DNA of 64,000 nucleotides from Abelmoschus esculentus (taxonomy: Eukaryota; Streptophyta; Magnoliopsida; Malvales; Malvaceae): the NCBI GenBank assembly GCA_035048815.1, contig JAUCBN010000006.1, positions 23,203,001-23,267,000 of the forward strand, given 5' to 3'. Every line of letters starts with the position of its first letter. The first letter of the stretch is position 1. Positions 60,339-64,000 of the stretch are shown here, one piece after another. Under the pieces are notes generated by a model, which worked only from the letters and a program-made list of their open reading frames with translations, was not told where the DNA came from and ran no database searches. A program made the translations under genes and the position numbers.

Positions 60339-61459
60339 ATGGGAAGTATTCCAGATTGTGTTTTGAGGTGGAGCGGTCAGAAAATGCCGGTTCTGGGATT
60401 GGGTACCGCATCCGACAGAGTTGAAGAAGCAGGTTTAGTTACAAAAGCTTCTCTGTATGGGTCAGAGCCGGCGTTGAGTGAAGCCATCATCGAAGCAGTC
60501 TCGACTGGCTTAATCAAGTCCCGAAACCAGCTCTTCATCACTTCAAAATTGTGGTGCACCGAGGGTTATGGGGATCTTGTTCTTCCTGCTCTCAAGACAA
60601 GCTTACAGTAAAAACACTAGTTTCCTAATTTTCTGTTTCTTTTAGTGTATCGGAATGCGGTATTTTCCCATGTTTTGAACTGCAGGAATCTGAAGTTGGA
60701 CTACCTCGATCTTTATCTTATTCACTGGCCTATAAGCTTAAAGAAAAGGTGCGAAGGAGACTCAGCAGATAAGGAATATGTTCTCTTGAGCTCAAACCCA
60801 TGGACAAGAGTCTTGCCTATGGATTTGAGCTCCGTATGGGCGGCCATGGAAGATTGTCAGAGGCTTGGCTTCACCAAATCAATAGGTCTCAGCAATTTTA
60901 CCTGCAAAAAGATGGCAGATATTTTGTCAATCGCAAAGATTCCTCCTGTTGTTAATCAAGTAACTCTCTCTTTCTCTCTCTCACTTAGCCTTCAATTCTG
61001 CTAGTATCTAAGAACTGAGACCGAAGGTGAATTGATATTTCAATGTTTTTTAAGGTGGAACTGAACCCATTTTGGCAACAAAAGAAACTGAAAGAGTTCT
61101 GCCATGGAAATGGAATCCTTTTGTCGGCTTTCTGTCCACTGCGAGCAGTGGGAACCAGTTGGGGCAGCAATAGAGTCATGGACTGCGAACAGCTCAAGGA
61201 AATCGCCAAGGTGAAAGAGAAGACGGTGGCTCAGGTCTGTCTACGATGGGCTTATGAGCAAGGGGTGAGTATAATAGTGAAGAGTTTCAACTCGGAACGA
61301 ATGAAGCAAAACCTGGATATATTCGACTGGTCACTGAGTGAATATGAGTTGAAACTGATTGATCAAATCCCACAAAGCCGAGGCATCCGTAATGAAGATT
61401 TCGTCTCCGGAGACGGTCCTTTCAAGACGCTGGAAGAACTTTGGGATGGAGAAATTTGA
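60339..61459 (+). CDS. Aldo-keto reductase, gene 2 of tandem pair, catalytic segment deleted
   Basis: Three exons, 60339-60607, 60686-60959 and 61055-61459, total 948 bases, 315 residues, all frames open. It is a close paralogue of the upstream gene (DYLDLYLIHWP, SIGLSNFTCKK, QNLDIFDWSLSE). Where gene 1 has 19 residues between VTK and YGSE including YRHFDTA, gene 2 has three (ASL). The in-frame loss of 16 residues removes the catalytic Asp and strand beta2; Tyr40, Lys70 and the HWP histidine stay. Gene 1's third intron is absent here. The enzyme is probably inactive as a reductase unless a different splice form exists; I see no intron at the gap. Confidence 0.88.
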
Positions 61460-64000
61460 TTTGCAGTCATCGTTTCATTGCCATAAGCATGTTCAGTCTA
61501 TTGCCCAAGATATAGTTATGTTTTAAAACCCACTTTTTTATATAAAAAATTGCAATAATTTTAAATCTGTTAAAATTGATGGGTTTATGATGGATTAAAA
61601 TTACGATTAGGATTTAAAAATTAAAGATATAGTATATTTTATAAAACATAAAATTTAAGAATTAAGAGATACTAAATTAGTGTTAAGGTTTAAAATATAT
61701 TTTTAGAATTTTTAGTAAGAGCAAGTCATAAAAAAACACAATTAAAAATAATTTTTTTATTATCTAATTAGACGTAATAGGTTTAAACAAGTTTGATTCA
61801 ATTAATTAACCAAACAAATTGAAATAATTTTAAATTTTAGTTGATTAGGTAATTTAATAGATTTTAATAAATTATTTAATTTATTATTATTTTTAAATAA
61901 ATTTCATTTAATTATAGAGTTAGTATAACATTAACACCATATTTTTAATTTTGTTTTTAATATCGTTTATAATTATTTTTAAATAAAAATCTTAAAATTT
62001 TGATGATTGTTTATATACTTTGTAGTTTTTAATATCGTTTATAATTATTTTTAAACAAATTGAAATAATTTTAAAAAAAGTCGCTAATAATATTTAATTT
62101 TTTATTTTTTAAATAAATTAATTTTTAGAATTTTTAAAAATTTTGATGTTTGACAAATTATAGTTTGCGAAAAAATAAAAAATCGCGTTTAGATTTATTA
62201 TTATTGTTGTTAATATAATATTATGATTATAAGTTAATATATATTTATTTTTAATTATTTAATAATATATATTTATTTACATACAAATTATTTAAATTTC
62301 AATTATATAAATAAATTATATCATACTTTATTATTCGAATCATTCTACGTGTGTACTCGATTTTTTCACCAACCACAACGATTAGATAAAGCTAAAGTCT
62401 AGTATTAGATTCTCTTATAAAATTTGCTGATCTACTCCCATTACTAATTTTCTATTGAATAATTAATGAAATATGCAAGATTGACTTTCGATTTGTTAAT
62501 TAATTATGGTTTATTACCTTCCAATTTTCACTTATATATTTTCCTAATGAAGCATTCCCACTTATATATTTTAATTGTATAACTTTCTACTATTTATTGA
62601 TTCAATTGTTCAGAAGAAAGAGAAAATTTTCAGAAATATTGATGTTGGAAAAAAATCTTAAAATATTACATCTTTTATTTTATTTTTAAAATATTGATGA
62701 TTTTATGGTACTTGAAAAGTTGGCACCATTAGATTCCGATTTTGAATAATGTAAGGATGAATATGCCATATGAAGATGCTAAAACCGAAGTCAAAAGGCT
62801 CCGTTTTTTACCTAAATTATCTGAAAACATTGTTTAAAGTCGAAGCTTAATGGTGCCGACTTTCCAAGTGCAGTAAAATCATCAATATTCTAGGAAATAA
62901 AATAAGAGATATAAGATTTTAAAAAAAAATTCTTTCAACATTAATATTTTTGAAAATTCTCCGTTCAGAAAGCGGAGCACGCTTTTTTTCTCTCTTAGTA
63001 AAGCATTCCCACTTATATATTTTAATTGCCCTTCCTCATGTGAATAGTTTTTTTATTTTTATCTTTTTATTTAATTTTTAAAAATTTATCTTTTTACTTT
63101 AAAACTTTTATATTTTATGCATCTCAACTTAAATCTCGATTTCATCCTGCTAAGAACCATCATAAAAAAAAGTAAATTACTTTTACCTACAAACCCTATG
63201 CAAACAAAATCTCAAGAAAACGATAAAATCTATCTAACCCCCGATTCTCAGCTATACAATTTTTATAATATCCAATCTTATTGGATCTTAAAATTTTTTA
63301 TTTTTCATTTAATTTTATAATAACAAATAAATCAGTTTCAAACCTTAAACATTTTTCATGCAATCTATTATTTTTAATAATATATATTACTTTTTTTTGC
63401 CTATATTATTTGTATGATCACACATGACTCTTAGAAGTAAGGACTCAAAATGAATTATATTAATTATATAATTTTAATTTATAAATTTAAAAATAAAAAT
63501 CAATCGAATAAATATAAGATCGTATAATTATTAACAAACGATCCTAACACACCCAACTACGTTATAACTCTATTAACAATTGCAAAATTGTTATTTTATT
63601 ACCTAAAAAACAATAAAACTGGATAATATATTTTAGTTATACACAGCAACAACTTTAGAACAAATACAATTAAAGAAACAATATTATTTTTCCGATATAT
63701 AAAATGTAGAAAATCCTTTTATTTATTTTCTTCTGTATCCAGAAAATATAAATATTTCCAGACAATCTTGAAAAATAGATATAAAAGTTGTATGTTTGAG
63801 TTTGGTCGTAACTCACAGCCCTTTTGAAAGTGTCAACGCCTAGGCCTAGCTGACCAAAATCCAAAAACAATCCGAACAAGAAAAAGGAAAGAAAAAACAT
63901 CAAAAGTCCACTCCTTTGCATGAAACAGAAATCAAAACATTTATTTGAGTCTGATTTTTTCAGAACACAATCCCAGATCTTCCATGGCTGTCATGTTTCA
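61460..64000. other. AT-rich intergenic end of window
   Basis: No gene supported; short frames at 63117-63320 and 63670-63921 have no recognisable features. A Mutator-type MITE is listed separately. At 61960-62045 the phrase TTTTAATATCGTTTATAATTATTTTTAAA occurs twice, about 80 bases apart. Confidence 0.5.
62608..62971. mobile_element. Mutator-type MITE with long inverted repeats
   Basis: The element spans about 62617-62962. Its arms match over ~110 bases: AAATATTGATGTTGGAAAAA, TATTGATGATTTTATGGTAC, TTGAAAAGTTGGCACCATT against the reverse complement of the right arm AAATATTAATGTTGAAAGAA, TATTGATGATTTTACTGCAC, TTGGAAAGTCGGCACCATT. GTTCAGAAG at 62608-62616 and GTTCAGAAA at 62963-62971 form a nine-base target duplication with one mismatch, the size made by Mutator elements. 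No coding capacity. Confidence 0.75.

Noticed and set aside
1..64000. CRISPR array, bacterial operon, prophage or integron
   Set aside because: The window is plant nuclear DNA; no spaced direct-repeat array or bacterial gene organisation is present.

Overview
The window is nuclear DNA of a flowering plant, most likely a woody or rosid-type dicot; genus not determinable here, Malvales-like is only an impression. Support: spliced genes with GT-AG introns, plant-only families (WAT1-type transporter, TRICHOME BIREFRINGENCE-LIKE, PADRE protein, PRIN2, class II trehalose-phosphate synthase, D1 cyclin), a plant U2 snRNA gene with plant upstream element, TATA box and 3' box, very AT-rich intergenic DNA, MITEs, and a 4.1 kb piece of chloroplast DNA.

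Layout. 1-1746: 3' part of a class II trehalose-6-phosphate synthase (TPS11-like). 2281-2729: an unrecognised coiled-coil reading frame. 3190-3477: U2 snRNA gene with its control elements. 5235-5516 (-): small atypical bHLH protein. 9638-11184 (+): six-exon WAT1-like transporter. 11829-13251 (-): TBL O-acetyltransferase. 14568-15188 (+): PADRE protein. 20156-21593 (-): five-exon D1-type cyclin. 25935-26168 (+): orphan C-terminal exon of a chloroplast DCC-family protein. 26622-27757 (-): PRIN2, three exons. 29937-33773 (-): DnaJ16/ARL1-like co-chaperone, eleven exons. 37356-38078 (-): C2H2 zinc-finger regulator with EAR motif. 38.1-50.3 kb is a gene-poor desert with a hAT MITE and a possible degenerate MIR166 hairpin. 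50338-~54445: plastid insertion with truncated atpB and a complete rbcL reading frame. 54818-56071 (-): JINGUBANG-like WD40 protein. 57518-61459 (+): two tandem aldo-keto reductase genes, the second lacking the segment that carries the catalytic aspartate. 61.5-64 kb is AT-rich and carries a Mutator-type MITE.

The genes are ordinary single nuclear loci and do not form one pathway. Exon boundaries given were worked out by hand from reading frame and splice sites; summed exon lengths are divisible by three for every spliced gene reported as intact. The most rewarding places for follow-up are the miR166-like hairpin, the plastid insertion with its unusual rbcL, the damaged aldo-keto reductase, and several inverted-repeat elements with visible target-site duplications.
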